Shown here in pieces: positions 6,522 through 14,652 of a stretch of 14,703 bases of DNA (within the stretch, counting starts at the first letter, position 1; each line of letters starts with the position of its first letter). The position numbers and the translations under genes are program-made. Source of the DNA: JADFSZ01 sp022560555 [NCBI: PVC group bacterium] (GTDB taxonomy: Bacteria > GCA-001730085 > JADFSZ01); assembly GCA_022560555.1 (NCBI GenBank), contig JADFSZ010000019.1:1-14703 (forward strand), in the 5' to 3' direction. The notes under the pieces are model-generated. The model was not told the origin of the DNA, made no database searches, and saw only the letters and a list, made by a program, of their open reading frames with translations.

Positions 6522-7940
6522 TTATGATGGGTTTTGAAGAAATCCGGCAGGTAGAAGGGAGTCGACTTCTCCCTCAAGGGAAAGAGAAAGAGATTTTGTT
6601 ACCCGCACGAGAGCAAATGAGCCGATCAAGCTTTTGTCCGATGAGGCAATACGAATCGGGATACGCCCTTCCGTTTTACCCATCAAAAAACCTTTTTTAC
6701 GCCCCTCAGCTTCAATAAGAACAGGGAGGATTTTCCCGGCCTGTTTTTCGTTTTGTGCCGATGCGACACGCATGAGATCCGTTGTTAAAATCCGAAAACG
6801 GGATTTTTTTGTGTTCGCGCTCACCGTATCCTCCCAGCGGGCACTCACCGCTCCCGGACGAGGGGAGTATTGAGCAATATACGCCATATGAAACTGAAAT
6901 TGATCCATAGCTTGGCGTGTACCTAAGAAGTGCTCTTCCTCTTCGTCGGGGAATCCGACAATAATGTCTGTAAACAAAGTGGCTAAGGGTAAAATTTCAC
7001 GGACCCACCGGACAATATTTTCATAATGATTGATGGTATAAGAGCGATTCATTTTCTTTAAGATCCTATCATCTCCCGATTGAAGCGGTAGATGGATGTT
7101 GTTTGCTAAGCAGGGATATTTAGCCATGGTTTCCAAAACGTCCCGCGTCATGTCGCGTGGGTGAGGACTTGTGAAATAAACCCAAAAATCTTTTTTGGAC
7201 GCAGTTCCGATTTTACCGATGTCTTCCATAAGATCTTTAAAAAAATACGCGTCCTCTTTTTTGTCATGTCCGTACGAATTAACATTTTGTCCGAGAAGCG
7301 TTATGGATTTATATCCTTTTTCAACAAGACGTCCCACCTCATTTAAAATATCCTTAGAGCCCCGGGAAATTTCTCGTCCGCGTGTGTAAGGCACTGCACA
7401 AAAGGTGCAAAATTTGTCACAGCCGTTTTGGATGGGAACAAAGGCCTGAAAAGGCGAAGAGTATTTGGGCTGAATATCCCAAAAGTGCGTATCAAAATCT
7501 GTACGGATGCCGGCTCTTTTTCGGGAAATACCGCGAATAGGCGTCACCATACCGTACTGATCAAAAATGTCGGGTAAACGGGGAAGATCATCAATCTTAA
7601 ATAAAAGGTCGAATAGTTTTAAGAATTTTTTTTCATCCGCGGGAAGAATACAGCCGGAAACAAATGTGATCAGGCTTCTCTTGTCTTTCCACTTGTTCCA
7701 TTGATGAATCCGACCGTACACGCGATCGATCGCTTTTTGACGGACCGAACAAGAAACAACGCCTAAGAGGTCCGCTTCATCTTCATGGCTTGTAGGCTCG
7801 TAGCCCATGTCTTCCAGCACGGAGGTGATTCTCTCGGTGTCCGATGAATTCATCTGACAGCCCAAAGGCAAGATAAAATACCTAAGAGGCCGTGTGCGGT
7901 TTAAGCTTTGTTTATTTTGATCAATGTGTGCTAGGATCAT
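6522..7940 (-). CDS. miaB: tRNA-2-methylthio-N6-dimethylallyladenosine synthase MiaB
   Basis: This 472-residue radical-SAM methylthiotransferase adds the ms2 group to i6A37 of tRNAs reading UNN codons. The N-terminal UPF0004 domain has the three auxiliary-cluster cysteines Cys28 (LGCQMNSSD), Cys64 (VSCSVRQKA) and Cys97 (SGC). The radical-SAM CxxxCxxC is Cys174/178/181 (GCDKFCTFC), followed by VPYTRGREISRG, which favours MiaB over RimO or MtaB. A C-terminal TRAM domain should occupy residues ~400-465. Residues 131-165 before the SAM domain are somewhat divergent. The ATG at 7940 lacks a Shine-Dalgarno sequence, and a TTGACT/TATCCT promoter would start transcription at that A, suggesting a leaderless message. 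It is the first gene of a miaB-mnmA unit. MiaA, which makes the substrate base, is not in the window. Confidence 0.93.
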   Translation of the reverse strand: MILAHIDQNKQSLNRTRPLRYFILPLGCQMNSSDTERITSVLEDMGYEPTSHEDEADLLGVVSCSVRQKAIDRVYGRIHQWNKWKDKRSLITFVSGCILPADEKKFLKLFDLLFKIDDLPRLPDIFDQYGMVTPIRGISRKRAGIRTDFDTHFWDIQPKYSSPFQAFVPIQNGCDKFCTFCAVPYTRGREISRGSKDILNEVGRLVEKGYKSITLLGQNVNSYGHDKKEDAYFFKDLMEDIGKIGTASKKDFWVYFTSPHPRDMTRDVLETMAKYPCLANNIHLPLQSGDDRILKKMNRSYTINHYENIVRWVREILPLATLFTDIIVGFPDEEEEHFLGTRQAMDQFQFHMAYIAQYSPRPGAVSARWEDTVSANTKKSRFRILTTDLMRVASAQNEKQAGKILPVLIEAEGRKKGFLMGKTEGRIPIRIASSDKSLIGSFALVRVTKSLSLSLEGEVDSLLPAGFLQNPS

Positions 7941-7946
7941 CCGAAT

Positions 7947-7976
7947 AGGATACTCTATTTACGGATTTGAAGTCAA
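7947..7976 (-). promoter_or_regulatory. Candidate miaB promoter, possibly leaderless
   Basis: Minus-strand TTGACT (7976-7971), an 18-bp spacer and TATCCT (7952-7947). The seventh base after the -10 is 7940, the A of the miaB ATG, and no ribosome binding site is visible. The geometry repeats that of the ligase gene promoter. Confidence 0.4.
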
Positions 7977-8039
7977 CTTAAAAGGAAGACTTTCTCAGAC
8001 CCGTTAAAATCGCAACTCTTTTATTGTAAATTGTTTATA

Positions 8040-9152
8040 ATGATTTCAAAGCCAAGTCAATCTTCTCCCGATGTGATCATTCTCGGCGCGGGTATCATCG
8101 GTTGCAGTATCGCACGGGAACTTGCAAAGCAAGGAGCCCTTGTTCGGATTTATGAGCGTCATTCGGAGGTCGCCGCGGAAGTGACCGGGGCTTCCATTGG
8201 GGTTTTGTCTTACAGCCCAAGCCTAAATCGGCCTAAAGCCTGGCATAAACTGGCAAGCTCATCCATCCAACAGCACCGAGCTCTCATGCAAGAATTTTCC
8301 CGGGAAACCGATACGGGTCCCATGTGGCATTGGATTGGCAGACTCAATGTGAGCTTGAATGAAAAAAGCACAAAAAAGCTGGAAAAGAGATTTCAGGTCG
8401 AAAAGGAAAATAATTTTGCTTCCGAGTGGATGGACCCAAAGGCCCTCAAAGAACACGGACACGCCTTAACGCATAAAATCCAAGGAGGTATTTTTTATAG
8501 CGATCACGGATGGGTAGATCCAAAAAACCTGACGATAGCGATAGAACAATCGGCCGCAAAACACGGGGCCAGGTTTTTTTATCAGCAATGTGTGGAAAAG
8601 ATTTTAGTAGAGCGGCACACGGCCGTAGGCATACGCGTCGGAAAAGAAAAGATTACCGCCGGGCATGTGGTTATTGCCGCGGGAGCCTGGAGTGCCGGAC
8701 TTGATCCCGAGCTTGAGTGCGGGGTGGCTCCTATCAAAGGACAAGCGATACACATTCACGAACACAAGGAGCAGCTACAACACATTGTCTTTGGAAACGG
8801 GGTCTATCTTGTACCCTGCCGGGGAGGCCTCACGGTGGGTGCGACACATGAGCACGTCGGATTTAATAATGATGTTACTTTGAAAGCCACAACACATTTA
8901 CTCAATCGTGCGAAAGAACTTTGCCCTCAGCTTGCCTCTGTCGAGGCGAAGGATGTGAGTGCTTGGTCGGGACTACGGCCGGGGACGCAAAATCGTGTTC
9001 CATGGATAGGCCCTTCCGGGAAGATAAAACATCTTTGGTGGGCAACGGGACATTATACGCATGGGATTTTGCTGGCTCCCATAACGGCGAAAATTATTTC
9101 AGATGGGATTGTTTTTCGAAAGGAAACGGATCTTTATACGACACTGTCTTAA
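8040..9152 (+). CDS. thiO: FAD-dependent glycine/D-amino-acid oxidase family protein, ThiO-like
   Basis: A 370-residue DAO-family flavoenzyme. The N-terminal dinucleotide-binding motif VIILGAGIIGCSIARELAKQG (GxGxxG at 16-21), followed by the acidic E of YERH, binds FAD. The C-terminal block WSGLRPGTQNRVPWIG with ATGHYTHGILLAPITA closely follows glycine oxidase ThiO, which oxidises glycine to iminoglycine and H2O2 for the thiamine thiazole ring; the usual Arg of the GHFRNG block is replaced (GHYTHG). Other DAO members (sarcosine or D-amino-acid oxidases) remain possible, because no thi gene is nearby. A TTG at 8031 extends the frame by three codons; the ATG at 8040 is preferred although neither has a clear Shine-Dalgarno sequence. 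It is divergent from miaB across ~99 nt and single-gene in layout, because the next gene has its own promoter. Confidence 0.72.
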   Translation: MISKPSQSSPDVIILGAGIIGCSIARELAKQGALVRIYERHSEVAAEVTGASIGVLSYSPSLNRPKAWHKLASSSIQQHRALMQEFSRETDTGPMWHWIGRLNVSLNEKSTKKLEKRFQVEKENNFASEWMDPKALKEHGHALTHKIQGGIFYSDHGWVDPKNLTIAIEQSAAKHGARFFYQQCVEKILVERHTAVGIRVGKEKITAGHVVIAAGAWSAGLDPELECGVAPIKGQAIHIHEHKEQLQHIVFGNGVYLVPCRGGLTVGATHEHVGFNNDVTLKATTHLLNRAKELCPQLASVEAKDVSAWSGLRPGTQNRVPWIGPSGKIKHLWWATGHYTHGILLAPITAKIISDGIVFRKETDLYTTLS

Positions 9153-9160
9153 GGAAACAT

Positions 9161-9189
9161 TTGATATTTTTAAAATTATTTAATATAAT
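9161..9189 (+). promoter_or_regulatory. Strong sigma-70-type promoter for the DUF2203 gene
   Basis: TTGATA (9161-9166), exactly 17 bp of AT-rich spacer, then a perfect TATAAT (9184-9189). It begins 9 bp after the thiO stop. Transcription should start near 9196, giving a short leader that includes GGAGAGG at 9204-9210. This is the best promoter match in the window. Confidence 0.7.
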
Positions 9190-9222
9190 TAGGGTACAAT
9201 ATTGGAGAGGTATACTCATAAT

Positions 9223-9594
9223 ATGACAATGAAAAATTTTACACCAGCCGAAGCCAATAACACTCTGCCTCTTGTTAAAGAGATCGTAAAAGATATTTTG
9301 AACAAGGCGAAAGAATGCCGCATTTCTCCCGACTCATGTCGGGACGTTCAAGAGGAAATTCTCTCGCTGATCAAAGAACTGGAAGACATCGGCTGCACCT
9401 ATAAAGATTGGAATTTTGATGTTGGTCTTGTGGACTTTCCCTCCTCCGATCTTAACGGCAAGGACATTTTGCTCTGCTGGCGCAGTGATGAAGAGATTGT
9501 TAGCTGGTATCATGGCCTCGAAAATGGATATTCCGGCCGAAAACCTATTCCAAGCGAATGGCTTGAAGAATTGTCCTCCCAGAAAAAAAACTAA
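9223..9594 (+). CDS. DUF2203 family protein
   Basis: A 123-residue acidic protein. The N-terminal [20 protein letters not shown] is followed by a helical stretch, then [47 protein letters not shown] near the C terminus. The order (F-AN-LP, then G-x-VDFP, then LCW-x(2)-DE, then W-H and a final GR-PI) is how I recall the DUF2203 family, whose function is not established to my knowledge. A TTG at 9202 opens the frame earlier but precedes GGAGAGG, so the ATG at 9223 (12 nt after the SD) or 9229 is more likely; the frame is otherwise certain. The stop TAA overlaps the mnmG stop on the other strand by two bases, a back-to-back convergent end with no room for a terminator. Confidence 0.8.
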   Translation: MTMKNFTPAEANNTLPLVKEIVKDILNKAKECRISPDSCRDVQEEILSLIKELEDIGCTYKDWNFDVGLVDFPSSDLNGKDILLCWRSDEEIVSWYHGLENGYSGRKPIPSEWLEELSSQKKN

Positions 9595-11486
9595 ACCACA
9601 CTTTTTTGTTCATTTTTTAGATAAATGTAAAGCACCGAGATGTCGGCCGGAGTAACTCCGGATATGCGGCTGGCTTGGCCGATGGAGCGAGGTTGGATGC
9701 GTGTCAGTTTTTCTTTAGCTTCACGGCAGAGGGATGTCATGGCGGAATAGTCAAAATCTTCCGGAATGATAATGGATTCGATATTTTTCAGCTTAGTCAC
9801 AAAAGCCTGCTCACGGTGAAGATACCCTTCATATTTAATTTCTGCCTCCAGTTGATCCAAGAGATATTCCCTTTTAGTTAGCTGCTGAACATACTCAAAC
9901 TGATGGGGCTCAATGTAAGGCATAAGCTGACTCAATTTAATTTGAGGCCTTCGGCAAAGTTTCGCGACGCTTTCGGATGAATCAATCGGGCTGATTTTCA
10001 GACGATTCAAAAAAGGATTGATCTTTGCGGATGAAATAAAAACCTTTTTTAACAATTGAAAACTGTCCTTCAAAATTTGTTCTCGTTCTTTCATATTGTC
10101 TAGGGTCTCCTGGTCGATGAGACCCAGCTGGTGCCCATGAGGCATGAGACGCCGGTCCGCGTTATCTTGCCTGAGAAGGATGCGGTGTTCCGCGCGGGAC
10201 GTAAACATACGATAAGGTTCATCCGTTGATTTGTTGATGAGATCATCAATCAGGACTCCGATATACGCTTCATTCCGTTTTATCAAAAAAGGATTTCTCT
10301 TCTGGACTTGGCACGCGGCATTGATACCGGCCACAAGCCCTTGAGCGGCCGCTTCCTCATATCCGGATGTGCCATTAATTTGCCCGGCTAAATAGAGGCC
10401 ATCAACCGCTTTTGTTTCGAGTGTGTATTTGATTTGGTATGGCGGAAAAAAATCATATTCAACGGCATAACCGGGCCGTACAATTTCGGCATCTTCAAGA
10501 CCGCGAATAGTATGAATGGCCTCGATTTGTATCGTGGCTGGTAAAGAGGATGAAAATCCGTTCAGATAAATCAAATCCGTTTGCAGCCCTTCGGGCTCAA
10601 GAAAAAGCTGGTGCCGCTCTCTATCTTGAAAGCGCACAATCTTGTCTTCAATCGATGGACAATACCGGGGGCCAATGCCTTTGATTCTGCCTGTGAACAT
10701 GGGAGATTCCCCAAAGCCAGTCTTTAATATGTCATGCGTTTTAGGATTTGTATATGTGATGTGACAGGCGATTTGAGGCTGATACGGAAATTCCTGCAAG
10801 GGGGTTTGAAACGAAAAAGGGGAAGGCCTTTCGTCTCCGGGTTGTGCTTCAAGCTGGCTCCAATGAATGGTATCTTTTTTGAGACGGGCCGGGGTTCCTG
10901 TTTTTAAACGCCCGGTTACAAGACCCTGCTTTCTGAGGGATTCCGACAATCCTGTGGCCGGTTTTTCCCCCACACGTCCTCCGGGTTGAGAGTTCAATCC
11001 TGTGAACATGACGGCGTTCAAAAATGTTCCGGACGCGATGATGAGGGCTTGACAATATATTTCATCTCCGTCGGATGTTTTCACGCCGATCATTTTTTTG
11101 TTTTCGATGAGGGCTTCAATAACTGAGATGGTAAGGACGGTAATGTTCGGAGTTGAGCCGACGAGATTTTGGGCCTCCGTTTGATAAAGATCCCGATCTG
11201 ACTGGCAGCGCGGAGACCAAACGGCAGGTCCTTTCGAGGTGTTAAGCATGCGAAACTGAATCCCTGTTTTATCCGCAAGCCGGCCCATGACACCGCCGAG
11301 AGCGTCAATCTCTCTGACCAAATGTCCCTTCGCTGTACCCCCGATCGCGGGATTACAGCTCATACGCCCGATAGCGTTAGGGTCCATCGTGGCTAAACCC
11401 ACCTCGCATCCCATGCGTGCCGCGGCACACGCGGCTTCAATCCCGGCATGTCCGCCGCCGATTACAATAATATCAAAACGTTTCAT
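9591..11486 (-). CDS. mnmG: tRNA uridine-5-carboxymethylaminomethyl modification enzyme MnmG (GidA)
   Basis: A 631-residue FAD protein, normal for the long MnmG type. With MnmE it installs the cmnm5 (or nm5) group at C5 of wobble U34, using methylenetetrahydrofolate and glycine or ammonium. Visible blocks are the FAD motif [21 protein letters not shown] (GxGxxG at 10-15), [23 protein letters not shown] (~43-65), [19 protein letters not shown] (~75-93) with its conserved Cys94, [11 protein letters not shown], and [10 protein letters not shown] with [17 protein letters not shown]. The C-terminal helical MnmE-binding region is complete, ending [16 protein letters not shown] in family style. It lies 62 nt after mnmE on the same strand. 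rsmG and parAB, often found next to mnmG near oriC, do not follow; a convergent DUF2203 gene does. Confidence 0.97.
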   Translation of the reverse strand: MKRFDIIVIGGGHAGIEAACAAARMGCEVGLATMDPNAIGRMSCNPAIGGTAKGHLVREIDALGGVMGRLADKTGIQFRMLNTSKGPAVWSPRCQSDRDLYQTEAQNLVGSTPNITVLTISVIEALIENKKMIGVKTSDGDEIYCQALIIASGTFLNAVMFTGLNSQPGGRVGEKPATGLSESLRKQGLVTGRLKTGTPARLKKDTIHWSQLEAQPGDERPSPFSFQTPLQEFPYQPQIACHITYTNPKTHDILKTGFGESPMFTGRIKGIGPRYCPSIEDKIVRFQDRERHQLFLEPEGLQTDLIYLNGFSSSLPATIQIEAIHTIRGLEDAEIVRPGYAVEYDFFPPYQIKYTLETKAVDGLYLAGQINGTSGYEEAAAQGLVAGINAACQVQKRNPFLIKRNEAYIGVLIDDLINKSTDEPYRMFTSRAEHRILLRQDNADRRLMPHGHQLGLIDQETLDNMKEREQILKDSFQLLKKVFISSAKINPFLNRLKISPIDSSESVAKLCRRPQIKLSQLMPYIEPHQFEYVQQLTKREYLLDQLEAEIKYEGYLHREQAFVTKLKNIESIIIPEDFDYSAMTSLCREAKEKLTRIQPRSIGQASRISGVTPADISVLYIYLKNEQKSVV

Positions 11487-11548
11487 GTTGTTCTTTTCGT
11501 CATTTGGATTTCGGGCTTTGGAATTCCAGGAATTTTTTAAGTTCCGGG

Positions 11549-12907
11549 TTATTTCCCGATGCAGAATTTTGAAAAAATGTTATTTAACACATCATCCGTT
11601 GTTACGATACCAATAATCTCATCCAACTCTTGAATGGCCTCGCGTAAATCCATAGCGATAAATTCCTGGCTTAATTGTTCCTCGAGAGATTGGCGCGCTC
11701 GCTCGAGACATGTTTTTGATTTTTCAAGAGCGTGAAAATGCCGAATATTGGTGACCACAATGCTTTTTTCTGTGTAGGGATGTATCGAGATAGCCCGTGA
11801 TTTCAATATTTCTAACAATTCATTCATCCCGTCTCCTGTGAGAGCAGAAACGTCGATGTCCCGCGCAGAATCACACTCCAGCTTGAGGTCGACTTTGTTC
11901 ATGACACGAATCATTCGGATTTCATCGGTTAAATCTTGAACATGATGATAAAGTTCTTCGGAAAAACCCGACTGAGCGTCAAAAAGAAACAAAACAAGAT
12001 CCGCGTCCCGAATCGCTTGATTACTGCGGGTGATCCCTTCTTCTTCGATCAAGTCTTGAGCTTGTCTGATACCGGCAGTATCAGACAGATGAAAAAGAAG
12101 CCCTCCATATTGCAGTTCTTCTTGAATAGTATCCCGTGTTGTCCCGGGGATATCGCTCACAATAGCGCGGTTTTCTTTAAGAAAATAATTCAGAAGTGAT
12201 GATTTTCCGGTATTGGGCAGGCCAACAAGCGCAACATGAATACCTTCTTTCATGACGCGTCCGAAAGCATAACTGTCACACATGGTTCGAATCTCATCCA
12301 GGATACCTGAGATTTTCACATCCATTTCTTTGGGACTTGTAAAAGAGATGTCTTCTTCAACGAAATCCAACTCAAGCTCTAAAAGAGAAGCCATGTGAAT
12401 CAAAGCTTCCCGAAAAGAGTTGACTCTCTTGGAAAGAAATCCGTTCAATTGATTTCGGGCGCCCTTAAGGGAAGCCTCGGTGCGTGATGTGATGATGTCT
12501 TGCACCGCCTCGGCCTGTGTGAGATCCATACGGCCGTTAAGATAAGCTCTCTTTGTGAATTCTCCGGGCTCGGCCAAACGCGTGCCGTTCTTTACTAATT
12601 TTGAAAGAATCTTTTGAGTGATAAGGGGATTACCGTGGGTTGTTATTTCAACGGAATTTTCTCCGGTGAAAGAATGCGGGCGATGAAAAACAGACACCAT
12701 GACATCATCAATCAGGGATTGGTTGTCTTCAAAAATTTTTCCATAGTGAATCGTGTGTGTAGGAGATTTTTTAAGAGATGTTTTTCCGGAAAAGATATTG
12801 TCTACGCATTCAATGGCCCTGTTGCCGCTCACACGGATGATAGCCAAGGCCCCTACACCTCCCGGTGTGGCGATCGCAGCTATAGTGTCTTCAAGAGAAA
12901 TTTTCAT
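11549..12907 (-). CDS. mnmE: tRNA modification GTPase MnmE (TrmE)
   Basis: A 452-residue GTPase partner of MnmG; GTP hydrolysis through G-domain dimerisation drives the U34 reaction. The N-terminal tetrahydrofolate-binding domain starts [22 protein letters not shown]. The central helical domain contains [16 protein letters not shown] (124-139). The G domain has P-loop GLPNTGKSS (229-237), G2 DIPGTTRD (252-259), G3 DTAG (276-279) and G4 NKVD (337-340). The protein ends in the diagnostic FCIGK (Cys449). All catalytic motifs are intact. The ATG at 12907 has no good Shine-Dalgarno sequence and follows the upstream IscU/NifU-like gene by 32 nt, so translation may depend on that gene. It is probably an operon with the upstream gene and mnmG. 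Confidence 0.97.
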   Translation of the reverse strand: MKISLEDTIAAIATPGGVGALAIIRVSGNRAIECVDNIFSGKTSLKKSPTHTIHYGKIFEDNQSLIDDVMVSVFHRPHSFTGENSVEITTHGNPLITQKILSKLVKNGTRLAEPGEFTKRAYLNGRMDLTQAEAVQDIITSRTEASLKGARNQLNGFLSKRVNSFREALIHMASLLELELDFVEEDISFTSPKEMDVKISGILDEIRTMCDSYAFGRVMKEGIHVALVGLPNTGKSSLLNYFLKENRAIVSDIPGTTRDTIQEELQYGGLLFHLSDTAGIRQAQDLIEEEGITRSNQAIRDADLVLFLFDAQSGFSEELYHHVQDLTDEIRMIRVMNKVDLKLECDSARDIDVSALTGDGMNELLEILKSRAISIHPYTEKSIVVTNIRHFHALEKSKTCLERARQSLEEQLSQEFIAMDLREAIQELDEIIGIVTTDDVLNNIFSKFCIGK

Positions 12908-12939
12908 TGAAAATCTGTTTCATGAGTGATCCCGCAGGA

Positions 12940-13368
12940 TTATTTGGCTTTTTTAGATGAACATTTGCATCCGTGGCAGGATTTGATTTCTTCTGTTTTT
13001 AAAGCGAGATTAATAAGACCCTCAATCGTTGTCGTGCCTGATGTTTCATATTTCACGTTCTCAATGGCGAACACATCCGACTTTTTTCCGCGTCCCATCC
13101 CCAGAAAAACCCCAAGACACACCTGAATCGAATAGAGGTGTTTACAGAGCAAAAATTCCGAGATGGGATCTAGTTGATCCAGATCGGGGACATAGTCCTC
13201 AACAACCGCATTCATCAATTCCTGAACCGGTTTTCCTTTGATATACGGCAAAAGCTCCCGGCCGCCCACGCTTTTACCGCACGACTTCTTCGTCAGAATA
13301 AAGTCTTGAAGCATTTCATCTGAATCAAGTGTAAGCTCAATAATTTCAGTAACATCAGAACACGGCAT
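12940..13368 (-). CDS. Small Cys-rich protein, possible IscU/NifU-like Fe-S scaffold
   Basis: A 142-residue protein with seven cysteines (3, 30, 75, 84, 131, 134, 136). The stretch LQDFILTKKSCGKSVGGRELLPYIKGKPVQELMN recalls the GC...GK..xEA region of IscU/NifU scaffolds, and the later EFLLCKHLYSIQVCLG could supply the third ligand. The canonical CGD and GCG motifs are not present as such, so the homology is a tentative pattern call. The C terminus, SCHGCKCSSKKAK, is a compact CxxCxC cluster that looks metal-binding. GGGAG lies 6 nt before the ATG at 13368. It is immediately upstream of mnmE-mnmG on the same strand (32-nt gap), so a role connected with tRNA modification or with the Fe-S supply for MiaB is conceivable but unproven. 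If not a scaffold, it is an unrecognised metal-binding protein. Confidence 0.4.
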   Translation of the reverse strand: MPCSDVTEIIELTLDSDEMLQDFILTKKSCGKSVGGRELLPYIKGKPVQELMNAVVEDYVPDLDQLDPISEFLLCKHLYSIQVCLGVFLGMGRGKKSDVFAIENVKYETSGTTTIEGLINLALKTEEIKSCHGCKCSSKKAK

Positions 13369-13447
13369 GTCAAGCTCCCATGTGTGTGAATATGGTTAAC
13401 AAATCAAAAGATACGTACCATATAGTGTATCATATGAGCAGGGTAGA

Positions 13448-13468
13448 GACAAGGGCGGACCCTTAGTC
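13448..13468. other. Stem-loop downstream of intI
   Basis: AAGGG (13451-13455) and CCCTT (13460-13464) pair around the tetraloop CGGA. The flanking GAC (13448-13450) and GTC (13466-13468) extend the stem with one bulged A. It lies 12-32 nt past the intI stop and before the next minus-strand gene. There is no T-run, so it may be a weak terminator, an mRNA 3' stabiliser or a recombination scar. Confidence 0.4.
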
Positions 13469-13479
13469 AATAAAGGAAA

Positions 13480-14478
13480 TCAGTCTAAAGGGCTTTTAAC
13501 GCCGTGCCCGCCTTTATTTAAAACATGTGTATAGATCATCGTTGTCGAGACATCACTATGCCCCAACAGTTCTTGAACCGTGCGGATATCATATCCGTTT
13601 TCCAGTAAATGTGTTGCGAATGAATGACGAAAAGTGTGACAGCTACCGGGTTTAATAATGCCGGCATCTTTAATGGCTTGCTTGACTGTTTTATGCAACG
13701 ACGCTTCTGAAAAGTGATGTCGACGGACAATATCGGTTCGAGGATCAATTGAGCGGTTTTTTGCGGGGAAAACATATTGCCATCCTAATTCCTTATCCGC
13801 ATGCGGATATTTCCGAGATAAAGCATGGGGAATATAAACTGAGCCATATCCTTGTTTAAGGTCGTTATTGTGCAGTTCTTTGACGTTCAAGAGATGTTTT
13901 TTTAATGGGTTGATAACAGTTTCCGGCAGGATGGTAACACGGTCTTTATTACCTTTCCCGTTCCGGACCGTGATTTGCTTGTAATCGAAATCAATATCTT
14001 TTACACGTAGTCTCAGACAATCCATTAGCCGAAGACCTGCGCCATATAATAGGCTCACCATAATCCATTTTTCATCGCGAAGCTTAGAAAGGATCTTTTG
14101 AGCTTCTATCTTAGAAAATACTATTGGTAGTCGTTTAGGACGCTTTGCCTTTTCAATATTTGTAAACATCCCTAGATCTTTTTTTATAACATTTTTATAA
14201 AGAAACACAATGGCAGAGAGCGCCTGGTTTTGGGTTGATGCAGATACCTTGTTTTTTGTCGCGAGACTGCTAAGGAAAGACGAAACTTCACTTTCGCCCA
14301 TATCTCTTGGGTGGCGCTTATTATGAAATAAAATATATCGTTTTATCCAGCCGGTATAAGCTTCTTCGGTACGGATGCTGAAATGTTTTGTGCGGATAAC
14401 TTGCGTAACCATGTCTAAGAGTTTTGGCTTGTGAGCGTTAGTGGGATTTGGTACAATAAATGGAACTTGAGTATTCAT
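13480..14478 (-). CDS. intI: Integron integrase IntI (site-specific tyrosine recombinase)
   Basis: A complete 332-residue integrase that excises and inserts gene cassettes by recombining attI and attC sites. The N-terminal SAM-like DNA-binding domain covers residues ~18-105 ([21 protein letters not shown]). Catalytic residues are all present: Arg150 ([20 protein letters not shown]), Lys175 (GKGNKDR), His281 and Arg284 ([13 protein letters not shown]), His307 ([10 protein letters not shown]) and nucleophile Tyr316 (MIYTHVL). The IntI-specific insertion absent from XerC/D is clear: [26 protein letters not shown] and [17 protein letters not shown] (residues ~210-258). The end GVKSPLD is typical. 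The ATG at 14478 has GGAG 8 nt upstream. It is transcribed away from the candidate att site at its 5' side, the standard integron orientation. It is probably a chromosomal integron; cassettes lie outside the window. Confidence 0.95.
   Translation of the reverse strand: MNTQVPFIVPNPTNAHKPKLLDMVTQVIRTKHFSIRTEEAYTGWIKRYILFHNKRHPRDMGESEVSSFLSSLATKNKVSASTQNQALSAIVFLYKNVIKKDLGMFTNIEKAKRPKRLPIVFSKIEAQKILSKLRDEKWIMVSLLYGAGLRLMDCLRLRVKDIDFDYKQITVRNGKGNKDRVTILPETVINPLKKHLLNVKELHNNDLKQGYGSVYIPHALSRKYPHADKELGWQYVFPAKNRSIDPRTDIVRRHHFSEASLHKTVKQAIKDAGIIKPGSCHTFRHSFATHLLENGYDIRTVQELLGHSDVSTTMIYTHVLNKGGHGVKSPLD
14429..14457 (+). promoter_or_regulatory. Candidate cassette promoter (Pc-like) inside the 5' end of intI
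   Basis: On the plus strand TTGTGA (14429-14434), an exact 17-bp spacer and TACAAT (14452-14457) match consensus at 4 and 5 of 6 positions. It lies within intI, antisense to it, and reads towards the att site and any cassettes, as Pc does in class 1 integrons. The expected start is near 14464. Confidence 0.45.
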
Positions 14479-14555
14479 ATCTATTTCTCCAGTATCGGAT
14501 AGTTACAGAAAACCTATATTTTTAGTACTGGTTGTGAAAATCAGAATATACATAA

Positions 14556-14652
14556 CTCTAACAAATTAAGATAATAAGTCAATAATTATTTTAAATCTGG
14601 TCCTAAATAGAAATTTAATTATATATTTTAGTACAACTAATCATTGTTAGAC
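14556..14652 (+). other. Candidate integron recombination site (attI/attC-like imperfect palindrome)
   Basis: CTCTAAC (14556-14562) and GTTAGAC (14646-14652) sit at the ends of a 97-bp AT-rich stretch. TCTAACAA (14557-14564) and TTGTTAGA (14644-14651) are a perfect 8-bp inverted pair. A second inverted pair, ATAATTA (14582-14588) and TAATTAT (14616-14622), shares nearly the same axis (14602 versus 14604). GTTAGAC fits the GTTRRRY core in which IntI cuts after the G, and it points away from intI. CTCTAAC deviates from RYYYAAC at its first base. It could be attI or a first attC; inner L boxes are not convincingly resolved. Confidence 0.5.

Noticed and set aside
8013-8041. TATAAT overlapping the thiO start codon as a -10 element
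   Set aside because: It would start transcription downstream of the ATG, and no -35 lies 17 bp upstream; the match is likely chance in AT-rich DNA.
14479-14520. A LexA-type SOS box upstream of intI
   Set aside because: CTGT and ACTG-like pieces are visible, but not in a CTGT-N8-ACAG arrangement, and no alternative SOS box is recognisable.
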